A stretch of DNA of 64,000 nucleotides from Chromobotia macracanthus (lineage: Eukaryota; Chordata; Actinopteri; Cypriniformes; Botiidae). The stretch spans positions 1,136,001 to 1,200,000 of the forward strand of contig JAZGTH010000063.1 of the NCBI GenBank assembly GCA_036877525.1, given 5' to 3'. Both the position numbers and the translations under genes were made by a program. Shown here piece by piece: positions 10,371-21,970 of this stretch. A model generated the notes under the pieces. That model worked only from the letters and a program-made list of their open reading frames with translations. It made no database searches and was not told where the DNA came from. How positions within the stretch are numbered: the stretch's first letter is position 1; each line of letters starts with the position of its first letter.

Positions 10371-12690
10371 GGCCCCACGCAGGGAGGATGGGGTGAAAGG
10401 GGGAATAAGCAAAAGAGGGAGTGGGGGCGGGGTTACAGGTAGAAAGGTCACCTAGAGAAACAGTGTCCCTCATCAGTCAGCATTCACAGGCAGAGCTCTC
10501 TCACACACACACACAAATTCAGAAGCCAGCACTACAGAGACTTCAGACATCACCAGTCACAGCTGACATTTGTGTCCTCTGACCGTATATACTGGTTGCT
10601 AAGGCAACCACTACCATCTTGGCTTAGCCCACCACAGCCACAAGAGAGACTCTGATCTCTGATAGAATCGCTCCAGTTTGATAAACGTTTGATAAAACAA
10701 GTTCATAGCAGCAGTGGAAAAATAATTGCCATTTATGGCAATTGCCATTTTAATTACAACTGCTTGAATTTTATGCAATACTGTTAAAAATGATTTAATG
10801 AAAAAAAGACTATTTTACAAATTATTTATTTATGTTCATTTGTATCCTCAGGTTTAGGAACACAGCTATAGTATTACATCTGGTGTCACACAAAATTTAA
10901 TGAGTGCCGGATTAACTCATAAATTTATTAATGTTGTCGGTTTGTTAAGCATATGATATGTAATGCTATAGATATGTAATGCTTTTATCTATATTAACAA
11001 TACTTGGATAATTATTTAGCTTAGTTTGATTCTTATGTCAACATTGCAGGAAAGTTTGTAGTTGCAATTAGTGACTGCACATGATGCAGTGCATTTAGAG
11101 CATGTGCCACCTTCCACCATCAAAACATCCCAGAATACACAGTGTGCCTGTGCTGAAACCAGGTCCAATTACAACAGCACACACACAGTAACTAATCCAA
11201 AGCCAGCAGAGGTCAACAGCATGTAATGCACGCTAATCTGTTGGATGTTTACCTGCTAATATGGCTTAATTTGACGTCAAGCAGCAACAAACTGTTTGCC
11301 AGATGACTAGAAATGATTTGTCAATATTTAACTCAGTGTACATAGGGCTGTTTTGTGTTCATGTGGATGGTGGTGTGTATTTTTGTGTGTCTTGTCAGCA
11401 TCAATAGAGATGTATAAAACATGTTTTTTTGTATATTTATATATACAAAAAATATATACTTTACAATTACAATTTATAATATATACTTTACAATTTATAC
11501 ACACATTCGTTCATACATGTAGACACACATTTCCACGGTAAAAGTGATTTGGTTGTTGACCTTGCGGATGCAATAAGGAGGGTTTAAACCTAGTGACCCA
11601 TATAGACTGGGGGGTCTTTTCTACTTCACTTATCAGCTGAAATAACTCACATCATCAGAAGCTGCAGCTGATGGCAATCCCAGCATGCACTCTGCTACAT
11701 TATTTAAACCTGGAGTGGACATCAAATTTTTTTTTTTGAGCTTTTGTCTCATTCTTCGTCAGAGGTCTCCAATCTGTGATTTCCGTTGACCAGACTCCAG
11801 TGTGGACCTCCAGAAGGAGCTCATAGGTTTGACAGTTGAATTGGCCACACCGGTCTGGATCTTCATCTGAGTGTGTTGTCTCAAGAGTGCGATGTCTGTA
11901 AGGGCTGAGAAATCTAACAAGCCGCTTCATACCTACAGCCATGACTCTGAGAAGTTCTACCAGTAATCTACATGTAAGACGTCCAGAAACAGATGCACAA
12001 AGAGAATGAGAGGGAGAGAGAGCTGTTCACCTCAGGGCTATGGGGGAGTGCTTGAACAATGTCTCCCTCGGGGGTGATATTTTATAGTTTGTGTCCATCA
12101 GTGGCGTGGCCTGGGGCTCTGGGGTTGACTGGAAGTACTCTCAACACTGCTGACACTGATTCATCTGAGCTGCGACAAACATGGGAGGGAGATGGACAAG
12201 ACAATGAATAAGAGGGGGTGGGGGGGCTGTGTTGAGGACACTTTAACATCCTGTGTGCATGACACAAATGTAACCTTTCAGCCACACACACATCAGAAGT
12301 TAGTCGAGAGCTGCGTGTTTGTTGGTTTGAGAGGGGCTCTCCGATCTAACATGGCATTTCAGTTTGTCCTCTACTCTTCCTCTGTTCTTCTTTGCTTCTC
12401 TTCTGCATTTATATAGTGGAGGAGAGGTGTGAACCTGAGGCTGCAGGATACACATAAGCAATCAGTGTGTCACCTCTTTCTGACAGTCTTTTTCCATACA
12501 GAGGACGAGCTCATTTTTCTTGTCAGCAGAAGGTAATTTGCTGTATTGTGATTCGGCCCAATAGTCTGGTGATGAAGGTGCATGATGGGTTGCACCCAAA
12601 CCTTCATTCAACCTCAGAAACCCCCCACCCGACCTCCACCCCTGCATGCACACATTAGACTTCAGTCTTTCTTGCTGGGGTGGAGGAATA
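10371..12690. other. Gene-free stretch
   Basis: No gene is recognised. A small hairpin, AATTGCCAT / ATGGCAATT at 10724-10743, lies in AT-rich sequence, and the X-box-like palindrome lies at 10594-10609. The rest is ordinary sequence. Confidence 0.45.
10594..10609. promoter_or_regulatory. Palindromic RFX X-box-like site
   Basis: GGTTGC TAAG GCAACC is a perfect 6-bp inverted repeat with a 4-bp spacer. It fits the X-box with one central mismatch. It could alternatively derive from the AGCAACC repeat family seen near 9 kb. Confidence 0.35.
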
Positions 12691-12860
12691 AAGAAGGAAG
12701 GCACCCCACCCGGAGCTGCGTCTCCATCTGACGCTGTTAACTGTGATAAGCGTAGAGTGTGGCGCTGGGGCCTCTGATTAATAAAAGATGGGGCGGCTTT
12801 GAGCTCCCAGGGGGACGTCCTTTCTGAGCCGCCCCGCCCTGTACGCGCACACACGCTCCA
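12690..12860. promoter_or_regulatory. Candidate conserved element, locally CpG-rich
   Basis: A GC-richer block with GCGTCTCCATCTGACGC, CTGTGATAAGCGTAG and CTGATTAATAAAAGATGGGG (caudal/Hox-like TAATAAAA), then GGGGGACGTCC and GCCCCGCCC (GC-box-like). A 147-codon minus-strand frame (12462-12905) crosses it, but it has no domain or splice sites and a compositionally mixed product, so a regulatory reading is preferred. Confidence 0.35.
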
Positions 12861-14530
12861 CACAGTGCGCCCGCACAAAAGACAGGAAACGGGTGCGAGA
12901 AGCAATCGTGAAAAATAACATTTAAAACATTCTGTGTTCTGAGTCTCTCACATCTAACACGTGCATTAAAACGGGCAGCAGTAAAAGCCTTTTGAAGAGC
13001 TGAAAATTATGACAAATATATATTTACATATTTGTGGCTATAGCCAATCATAAATATATGTGAGATGGAGATTCTGATACCCCGCTGTTTTAGAGGCCTA
13101 AAAAATACATTTTTATATTCAAATGTAGACTGAACATGTCTTTATTGTCTTTATTTTTAAGTCCGTATTTAGGAAAGAGAGGGACATTATGGGTTTGTTC
13201 TGGGTGCTTTCTTGAGAAACTTAGAATCATGTCACCTTTTCACTCATTGATATGTGATGGCTTTGTTACAAACAGACACTTTGTCCTTCTTCTCTTCATG
13301 TTTACAAGAAAAAGACAGCATAACCCTGGTTACCCAGGGAGACATCACCTTTTCTTTCTTCCTCCTTGGTTTTTGAATGTCTTAAAAATTCACATGGCAG
13401 ATAGCCTCTGTATTTTTGGTTGCTGAATAAGAATTTAAAAGCATTTATTTAATTTGCTTAAAATGCAGAGACACAAATGTAACTGTATATTGTAAACTTT
13501 GTATGCAGTGTACAGTCGTACACCAAATATCACTCTGTGCCTAGCTGAGCACGCACACGCTCAGTCGATCAGGTATGCTTTCTCTTTAAGGGCTGGTCCA
13601 GGCGCTGCTCTATTGTACACACTGCGTTTATCTTTTCATAACCACGCCCCCGCCGCAGGACCAGACAATAGCATGACATTTCTCATTTTCTGCTGGATAA
13701 TGGCAGTCATAGCAAAATGAAACAGGTCAGAGGTTAGTTTTGGTAGATGTGATTTCTGGGGACATACACCCTTTCCTCTTGATAAAAAATGGGAGGCAAG
13801 TAAAGACTTTAATTTGATTCCAGTCAGTCTTGTCAGGCAGGCAGCTAAGATGCAGCTTGTGGTTTGAATGAATTTGCAGGAACATTGGAAATTCAGTTTC
13901 ATGAGCAGTGTTTGAATGCTATGAGTTCATGTATTTATTCTGTAACGAGTGTTTCTAGATGCAGTAAAGCTGAGCTGAGTGTGTTTCTGCTATTCGTGTG
14001 TCTGTGTCCCTTTTGACCTCATCAGTTGGCTCCTCCCACCAGCCTTAGCTAAAAAGATTGATAAAGCCGACACATGAATATGTATGTAATATGCACATAG
14101 ACTTGAACTTGCTTTTGACCTTGTTTCCATAAACAATATACATATACACATATGAGGCAGCAGCCTTTGGAAAGTGAAGGCATGTAACATTTGCATTGAT
14201 CAGTATTTCTTCCTCACTGGTACATTTACACCCACACACCGTACTGTTTATTGTGCGTGGGACTGTGTGTTTTCCAGCATGCTGTTAATTAGATGTTTTT
14301 CCCTCCACTAATGACAATCATGGGCAAAATTCAATGGTAAAAATTCAATGGCTAAATAAAATAGGAATTTGTGGCACAATTTAATGGTAATAACTGGAAA
14401 AATGTAATGGCAGCTATTTAAAAAAATGATTTGTTCCTGGCAAAATAAAGTGGAGTAAGAGGAGTCAATATGAGAGTTTGATACATTTGACATTTCTCTC
14501 TGTTCTCTCTCTCATCTGCATTTTTAGCTA

Positions 14531-14562
<32 letters not shown>

Positions 14563-14985
14563 TACCCAGAGAGCAATGCAGGACAGGATGTGGGGATGCT
14601 GTACTCTGTTAAACTGCTGCCCTGGAAGGTCATTGCTCACAGTCATGTCAGAGGCCCAGCACAGCCCCTTGGGCTCTATGACAAACAGGGCTGCGTTGCT
14701 GAGGTGTGTGTCAGGGGTGTTTTTCCACAAAGCATTCTATAAAAGTGTAACCGCTCTGAGTTTGCCCTTTCCTCCCTGTACACACAGCCAACAGGCCCCT
14801 AAAGAGCTCTTAAGAAGTGCTGAGCCAACACACAAGCTGGCCTGCTAGCAACTGTAGTAATTCTCTCTCTCTTGTTCTAACACTTTTCCCTCTCGCGTAC
14901 CCTCGTTTGTGCTGAATCACGCCAGCCTGCGACTGCCACTTGGCACATGTTGGTGAAGCGAGAAGAACACTGGAAAGGCAACGTT
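12861..14985. other. Gene-free stretch
   Basis: AT-rich intergenic or intronic sequence with a TA dinucleotide run at 14531-14561. No gene is recognised. Confidence 0.45.
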
Positions 14986-14989
14986 TGTT

Positions 14990-15080
14990 TGGGGCCTGAA
15001 GCTAATTATGGAGCATTAGAGCATGGCTAAATAAATGTGTAATGTTGCTAATTGCACAACAGTGAAAACAATAACTCAAC
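14990..15080. promoter_or_regulatory. Candidate conserved non-coding element
   Basis: GCTAATTATGGAGCATTAG, TAAATAAATGTGTAATG and GCTAATTGC follow each other within 90 bp, giving a tight homeodomain-core cluster in repeat-free sequence. Confidence 0.35.
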
Positions 15081-15289
15081 AACAGATGCCTGAGGGCACG
15101 AGGGGACGAGAGGCTCTGGGAATAGAGGGCCTTGGCACAGGGCCATCAGCAGCCCCTCCTCCAGCCCTCCAGATACCGCACTGTATGCCAGCAGAGGCTG
15201 TGAGAAACCCATGTAACCTGCATCATCAACACGCAGTCAAGCTGTGTTTATGCATGTGTGTGTGTGAAAGTTCCCATGATTCCCAGTTG

Positions 15290-15570
15290 ATGTTGCGCAG
15301 ACAAACATGCACAGTGGAAGCAGCAGCAATCTGTCTCTGCCACCTTCACACATCGCTGCATTAATAAACATGAATTAGTAATAGAATAATTAGGCCTGGG
15401 CACAGTGGTTGCGCTGCATGCTCATTGCAGAAAATGCACCTATGGATGTAGCCAAGCAGTGTTGTGGCCAAGTAGATGCTGCAGCTTGTAAGTCTTTAAA
15501 AAGTTGCATACAAAAGCAAACTGAAGAGCTAATTGTTAATGGCATAATTGAAAGTTTATTTAGGGTAAGT
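15290..15570 (+). promoter_or_regulatory. Candidate conserved block, alternatively an exon
   Basis: The block contains CATTAATAAACATG, GAATTAGTAATAG and AATTGTTAATGGCATAATTG, typical enhancer-type words. It can also be read as an exon at 15431-15564: an acceptor (TGCTCATTGCAG) precedes it, the frame is open throughout, and it ends at GGG|TAAGT-type sequence with GTAAGT at 15565-15570. The translation includes CIQKQTEELIVNGIIESLF. I do not recognise a family. The enhancer reading is favoured because of the AT-rich words; the exon reading remains open. Confidence 0.35.
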
Positions 15571-15928
15571 GTCTCTCTTCTCCATGTGCTTTACAAGCAA
15601 ATCACAGGGAAAATAGTGTCAACTCATTTGCAAATTTTGACACCAGCTTGTCTCTCTCTGCTGTAGTTTCTTTGCAGTGAAACAAAAAATTGCTATATTC
15701 TTACCACTATACCAGTATCATCATTTTGGGAGTGACTCCTGTGTTCTGTGCACACACAGATGGTCCAAAAGTAACTCTTCCATTTAAATCTGGTTGTTAC
15801 TCCAAAATTTCCAGTGTGTACACAGTCAAAGGGAAGCAAATGCACACTTGTTTAATGCTATCCCAAAGCATCTTTCTTTATTACTTCTACATCTTTCTTT
15901 GTATATGTGTGTGTGTGTTTCTGTGTAG

Positions 15929-15999
15929 GTTTGGATCTGCTCTGTGATGGCAACTGGTGTTTGAACGGTGCACACTGTTGGATCTTCGGTGGTCTTTCG
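15929..15999 (+). other. Possible 71-bp exon-like segment
   Basis: It is preceded by a T/G-rich tract ending TTTCTGTGTAG and followed by GTACGT at 16000. One frame is open through it (LDLLCDGNWCLNGAHCWIF...), but this frame is not the one reached by joining from the upstream candidate ending at 15564. That joint frame stops after 11 codons (VWICSVMATGV). A non-coding RNA exon or pure chance is more likely than a coding exon. Confidence 0.15.
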
Positions 16000-16201
16000 G
16001 TACGTACTCTCACTCTCACACTGATTTCCCAGCAGCACCTGAGTGAATGAGGTTAACATGAGTCTTTACACTCTCTTAGACCACACACAGGACCAAAGTG
16101 ACAGCTTCACATCACAGTTTCACTCAAATACATGTCAAGTCAAAAGCAGGGCTCCAGTCAGACAGCCTAAAACACAGTGGATGTCAAACACATGCGTGTA
16201 G

Positions 16202-16234
16202 CGTTGAGAACTGTTGAGAACGGTTGAGAACTGT
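16202..16234 (+). repeat. Three-copy 11-bp tandem repeat
   Basis: The unit GTTGAGAACTG or GTTGAGAACGG occurs three times in succession. It is a minor local duplication. Confidence 0.7.
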
Positions 16235-17039
16235 ACTCAGTCTCTTTATTTTAAATTGACATTTTGTTCTAAGCAATTAGATTTCCACCTAATTGGGAAT
16301 AATTTTTCTTTTAAATTAAATCAAAATCAAGTCAATTAATCTGACTCACAATTTTTGCCATGTTCAACAATATAATTTAAAATGGTGTTTGCTATGTTGT
16401 AATTAAAGTTTGTAAGACTTTTGGGGGTTATTCATATCACAATGTGTAAATGTAAAGAAACTGTAGAGGTTTGTAAGAATTGTAATAATAAATACATGCG
16501 TTAATGAATACGTTTTTAAATATATAATAAGATCAGTTAATAGGATTGCATTATTGCTGTTTCTATGGCACAGGAATCCAAATTAGATCCTGAATCATTT
16601 AGTTTCTGATGATGTGATCTCTGCTCCAATACAAACTCACACTTGCCTCTCAGACCCTCCGCTGCGTTTAGATTAAAACAGATTCTAACACAGACAGAAC
16701 AGGTGTGATGAGTTACAAACATATGAATCTAAATCTACCAGCCGGTACAGGCGCCTGTCACACACACAAACAGGTGGACCGCAGACTGTCTGTCTGAAGC
16801 AAGTGTAACGTCCCTGGCTTCCATTACACAAGTAGACAGGCCTGTGGCACTTCCTTAGCTGGGCTTACACATGTTGCAAAAAAACTCTCCATAATCCAGT
16901 CATAATGTAGCACTAACGTACTGCAAACACACACATGCAGAAACACAGTGCCACAGGCTCTTATTGATCATTTACTCACACACTCACAGGTACGCACACA
17001 CACTTTGCTGTGTCCCTCTGACAATCTGTTGAAACACTA

Positions 17040-17290
17040 GCCTGAGGTACTGAATTTTTTCTCCATCTGTTTTTCTTCGTGCAGCCATTTTTCTTTATCT
17101 TGTGTTAATTCCTGCATTTATTACTCGTTTTTCCTGCTCTGATTCTGGCATTAGCACAGATTGTTAATGATCTCGTCTTCTGAAGATTCTCTGCACTGCA
17201 GTCTCAAGAGAATCGCCTCCTTTGTGTTTTACTAATTGCCATAATTTATTGACTTGTTCAGGTTTTCTGACCAATTAATTCTTTTTTTAA
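17040..17290. promoter_or_regulatory. Candidate conserved non-coding element
   Basis: Repeat-free block with TGTTAATTCCTGC, AGATTGTTAATGATC, TACTAATTGCCATAATTTATTG and CCAATTAATTC. The clustering of TAAT/ATTA cores is higher than in the flanks. Regulatory role inferred. Confidence 0.35.
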
Positions 17291-18519
17291 TTTTTAAGAA
17301 GCAAAAGAAACGTGTTTGTTCAAGTGCTCCTTATAAATGTAAAAAGACGTTTAACTGTTAATTTACTGCAAGTTAATTCAGGGGTTTTATTTATTTTACA
17401 TGTTTTACTTTTAATGCCACAGTTTAAACTCCTTTTATGAGTTTTTTTAAAAATGAACAAAGCCTAGTTAAGTAAAGAATAAATGCATATGCTGTATATG
17501 TATGTACATATACTATATTTACCATTAATAAATTGCTTGTTTTTTACAGTGTTATTTTGCTATAGCACACCCATAATTGAAAGATAAGCTCTTCAGGTCT
17601 AGCTGTCTGTGTTACTGCATGTGAGAGTTGCATTTGTAGCCACAGCACGTTTTGTTTTCTCGAATGTAGCGTTTACTGCAGGAATGAACGATAGTAAGCA
17701 ATCATGCTAATGGGCGTGTATGTTTAACCGGTTTACTGACATGTTAGCACAATATGAGTTTTCTATCATAATCACAGTCCAGCTCTGGGTTCTGGGCTGT
17801 AGTTTTTTAATATCACTGCTGTCTGATCTAGATGCAGGTTTCAGATGCGAGACCACGGAGACTAGAGCAGAGCTGTGCAATGATTGAGTGTTAAAGTTTA
17901 CATTTCCATTAGAAAACGGTATTCAGACCGAGCTCTGTTCTCTTGGTTTTAGATTATGGAGGTGATCAGCAAATCAGCTTCTCATGTTATGTATTTCTCT
18001 TCATTTTGGCCTGTACACCAGGCCTGATCCTCAGTCCAACCCCGAGCACATCGACTGAGTGTTGTCGAAACACACTCTGGTCTGAATCAATACAGGCCTC
18101 CCATGGGCTCTTCAGGCTGAGCCACTGCTTGGTCATGTGACTCTGAGTGGCAAGACAGGCCTGATCTTCCGGCAGCACTGGCTTTTTTTCACATCCATTG
18201 TTCTCCACATTTCTGACCTGCACCTTTATTTATTATCCAAATTTGGGAAATTTAATTGTGCTCAATCTCAAGAATATCCAGTCAGTGAAAGGTTACAACA
18301 AAGTACCATAATCTCACACATCCATGTACATATCCAAAGACTGGAGATTAAAATCCCATTTCTGAAGCTCCATCACCTTCCATTGGTGCATAATTGGGGT
18401 TTATAAGAGATCAGACACCAAAATCCTCAGATGGTCATTCGGCTTGCCCGCTTTTTTTTTGAAGGGTATTAAATACATTCGTTATGAATTCCCTTTGAAA
18501 CTTATCACCGTAGTATTTT

Positions 18520-18920
18520 GTAGGCCTCCATATGAGCTAGAAGTCATCGAGTAAATTCGGTCTCAGGTCTCAAATTTTCTGCGACTCCATCTCCACGGCC
18601 GTTTTTACCTAGAGAGAATAAATGATAATTAAATTTACAAAGCAATCAGAATTAATCGTGTACCATCTCCCACAGCGATTACACACCTACACCTCCCCCC
18701 GCGCACACATACACTCGTTTATTTAGCAGGCCAAACCCCTGCATGTTTTTGTTCATACGTTACCTCTCTCGCCCACTCTCGCTTTCTCTCTGTAAATTAT
18801 TTTGTATACTTACGGCGAGACTCATTAGTCACCCCTCCCTGCCGCGGTTTAACGAGAAAGCGATTAGAATGTATTTTAACACGCTCCCAATGGCTGCTTC
18901 TGCTTGCTTCTCCACGTCCA
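18520..18920. promoter_or_regulatory. Candidate conserved non-coding elements, paired
   Basis: Two blocks are visible. The first, at about 18520-18690, carries TCATCGAGTAAATTCGG, GATAATTAAATTTAC and CAGAATTAATCGTG. The second, at about 18800-18920, carries GACTCATTAGTCACCCC and GCGGTTTAACGAG. CpG is somewhat higher than in the flanks. The 136-codon frame starting at 18743 is a product of the following CT-rich tract and is not accepted as a gene. Confidence 0.35.
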
Positions 18921-21760
18921 CACCACACTGCCTTACCTTCAGCACTGAGATCTCCTCTGCTCTCTCCTCTACCTCTCTGCAGCCTCTCTCTCCTTTCCTC
19001 TCTCTCTCTCTCTTTCTTTCCCTGTCCTTTCTACAGCCTCTCTCTCTCTCGCTCCTCCCTCTCTCAGAGCTCCAGGCTGCTGGGGTTTTAGACGGATCAC
19101 TCTCACAATGCCTGATCAATACAGTTATTGATCGGTGGGCAAAATGTTTATAGAATCATCCTGGGTAGCTGAAGCATCGTGGTGGGGAGGAGGAGCATGA
19201 AGAAGGGGAGGGCCATGCGGGCGATGCCATTTGGCCAGGGTAGAGGAGGCAGGGTGCCCCTGATTGGTTGCCTTTGCACCCATCTTGCCAGGCAGCTAGT
19301 GGGGTAGGTTGTTCTTGTGCACTCTGCTCTGCTGTCTCCGCCACGTTCTGCCAAACTTTCAAGTCTGACGTTATTGGCGTTCACGGTTTTCACTGCGCAC
19401 TGTTGGCTAGAAGCCAAACTGTGACAGCGCCCACCCCCCTATTGTCCCATCTCCCATGAGTCAGAAACCTTAATTTGCATAAATTAGCAGGCGTCAGGCA
19501 ATGCTGGGCTCCTAACGAGTTGATGTCATGTCCTGCCTTCCCTCCTCCTCTCGTTTAGTTCCCACACAGAGACACATGTACTGTATGTACAGGAGCTTCC
19601 TCTCAGGTTTGTTTTGGCAGGGAAACCCCTCTGGACCCTGCTGTATTTCCCCAGCTGTCTGTTTAGCTCCTGGGGCCCTGCTCTACTCTTATATCAGCAT
19701 CTTCATATCGCGTTTCCTCTGAAGTCTCTGCTCCTGTGTATACACACACACAGCACTTTAAAACACACTGCCCCTTTAATCACGTCCTAACACTATTCCT
19801 ACTCTGAATGGAGCTCCAGTCCCCACAGGCAGCACATCATTTCAATGTAGATAATAAATATTAGTGATACAGCTGCTGTATCAGGCTCCACTAATTCCTG
19901 GATTTTTGCTTTAGACATAATAAATGCTATGTCTGTTTCTAGTTTGTTTAGTTTCTAGTTTGTTTAGTAGCAAGTTTTACTTGCTGCAGGGTGATGTTGT
20001 ATAGTTATGAGATAAGGTAAAACAGGTGAGTAAATGTAACCCTCCCATGTTTGTGTTTTATAGGAGTGAGAATCACGAAGCAATTCCACAATGATTCTGT
20101 GATGCATCATATTTCTGCAGAAATGCAGGGCTTCAACTGAGCCAGTAAAAATGTCTTGATGCCAAATTCACCAGTATCTTAGATGTCCATCTGCCGCAGG
20201 CAAGACATGCTAATTGATTTAACAGATTTCATACACAGAGGTAAATTATAGCATTACATTAAGATCGGCAGTTTATGTGCAGGTAGACACAAAAATCCGT
20301 CTTGTGAATACGATCCCTTTCATAATTACAGTTTTCTGTCTTTTTTCAATGACTTTTTATTTCTGTAACATCTCAGTCTGTATCACATCACTTCCTTTTC
20401 TGGTTTTGTTCCTCTCTCTTTATTATTTTCTACCTGCTATCTCCTCCTCTTTAGTTTCTCATATGCCCCCTCACTGTGCATAGGAGGCAGTTTTGTTTAT
20501 TCCATCAGAATGCAAAGGGACTCTTTGTGGTGTGTGCACGTCTCACACGGAAATCAATTTCAGCTCAGCCAGTGGAACCAAACAAAGCACCATGCTCATC
20601 CTAGCATTCACGTGTGCTCATGAAACCTATCACGCTCATCTCCCGTCTGCTTCCCTCCCTCCTCGGAAGACATTTTGTTCTCACTCTACCACCATTATTG
20701 TCAATCATCGTGCACGAGTGATGAGGTGTGAACACAGCTGGCGAATGAGTAATGACCAAGTGTATGTCATTAGCAGTGAATGAAGGAAACTCAAGCAGGA
20801 AGACTGTGTAGATATTTCTTTAATGATTTAGCAATGTCTGTCTTTTTATCTTTCAGACTGTTATTCGGTCTTCATACAGCTCCCCTGTTTCTTTTCACAG
20901 AGAACCTTTTTATTGCTTAAATGTTGATTTTCAGAGCTCATGGATTGTTTAGCAAAGAAGGGATTTTAGGTTAGATGTTTCTCTTTACATTTTTTAAAAG
21001 GTTAAATTAGGAATACATTAGTCAATTTTTGACAAAGCAAGCAAGAAAATATAGCTATACAAGTTATTGTAGACAGGCTAATTTTTGCTCTTGGAAGAAT
21101 TTTGTATTCTTTCAATATTTTATATTGAGTTTGAGTTTATCCCTTTTATTGAGAATTTAAGTTTACATTGAAACCTCTGACTTCAGCTTTCAAAAGAGCT
21201 TCAGAATCATGGCAGATCTGAGCACAGTTTGTGATGTTGTTCAAGTCTCTTCTGAAACTGTAGAAGAGACGCATGTGAGATCACAAGGGTCTTTTACTCA
21301 GGAGAAACATCTGAGAATCAGAATGTTACTGTAAGCAAAAGTTCCATTTGCTCTCCATGATATCTTGAAGCTGTCTGAGAGACCTAGTTTTGATTTGTTT
21401 TGGATTTAGTTTACTTAACATAATTCCTATAGTTCCATTTGTGTTATTCCATACTGTTATTGTCTACTGTTATTCTAAAATGTGGAAAAAAAAATAAGTG
21501 ACCCCCAAATCAGTAGCGTATATAAGTGCATATTCTGTACATATGTGTGCAAGGCATAAATCATAAACTGGCATGTTATGTGCTCTTGTGGGTGTACGGT
21601 AAACACATTCTCAGGGTGTTCAGAATAGTAAATATAGGTGATAACATGTTGTCGTGTACTGTGCTGCATGAAAGCTTATGGCAGTCACATCTCTTCTATT
21701 TTTCTCACTCTCTTTCTCTCTCGCTCTCTGTCTCTCTCTCTGCTCATCTGCCTTATTCCT
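18921..21760. other. Gene-free stretch
   Basis: No gene is recognised. A CT-rich tract lies at the left end. Open frames at 19.1-19.5 and 20.3-20.8 kb are short and lack domains. Confidence 0.4.
18960..19065 (+). repeat. CT-rich low-complexity tract
   Basis: Long interrupted pyrimidine run of CTCTCT and CTTTC units. It generates serine/leucine-rich and arginine/glutamate-rich spurious frames on the two strands. Confidence 0.8.
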
Positions 21761-21764
21761 CGCG

Positions 21765-21970
21765 CCACTTTTATTGATTTCAGTGAGAAATAGAAGGTGG
21801 AGGAAAGAAAAGGCCTTTCAGGAAGAAGTTAAATGGTCAAGTAGCAGGTGGAGGGTGGCTTTCACCGTTTATTGACGAGGTGGAAAAATGTCACTATTAT
21901 GGAAGGCCTTTCAGGAGAAAGCGAGCTGATTGGATGAGTGCCCCGGGGTCAGGCCGGAGCGCATTCCTCG
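21765..21970. promoter_or_regulatory. Candidate conserved element with internal duplication
   Basis: AAGGCCTTTCAGGA occurs twice, near 21810 and near 21903, inside a repeat-free block that also has CTTTTATTGATTTC and CCGTTTATTGACGAGG. The duplicated word and the two TTTATTGA cores give it an internally repeated enhancer-like architecture. Confidence 0.35.

Larger units (their letters stand above)
15571..18515. other. Gene-free stretch around smaller elements
   Basis: Outside the exon-like segment and the block at 17.0-17.3 kb, nothing is recognised. Short open frames at about 17.9-18.4 kb overlap on both strands and have no domain. Confidence 0.4.

Noticed and set aside
9982..10455. 157-codon plus-strand frame
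   Set aside because: Its middle is translated poly-C and CA repeat. The right part overlaps a CNE-like block with no recognisable protein family.
12462..12905. 147-codon minus-strand frame
   Set aside because: No domain, no acceptor or donor at its ends. The GC-richer regulatory-looking segment explains the lack of stops.
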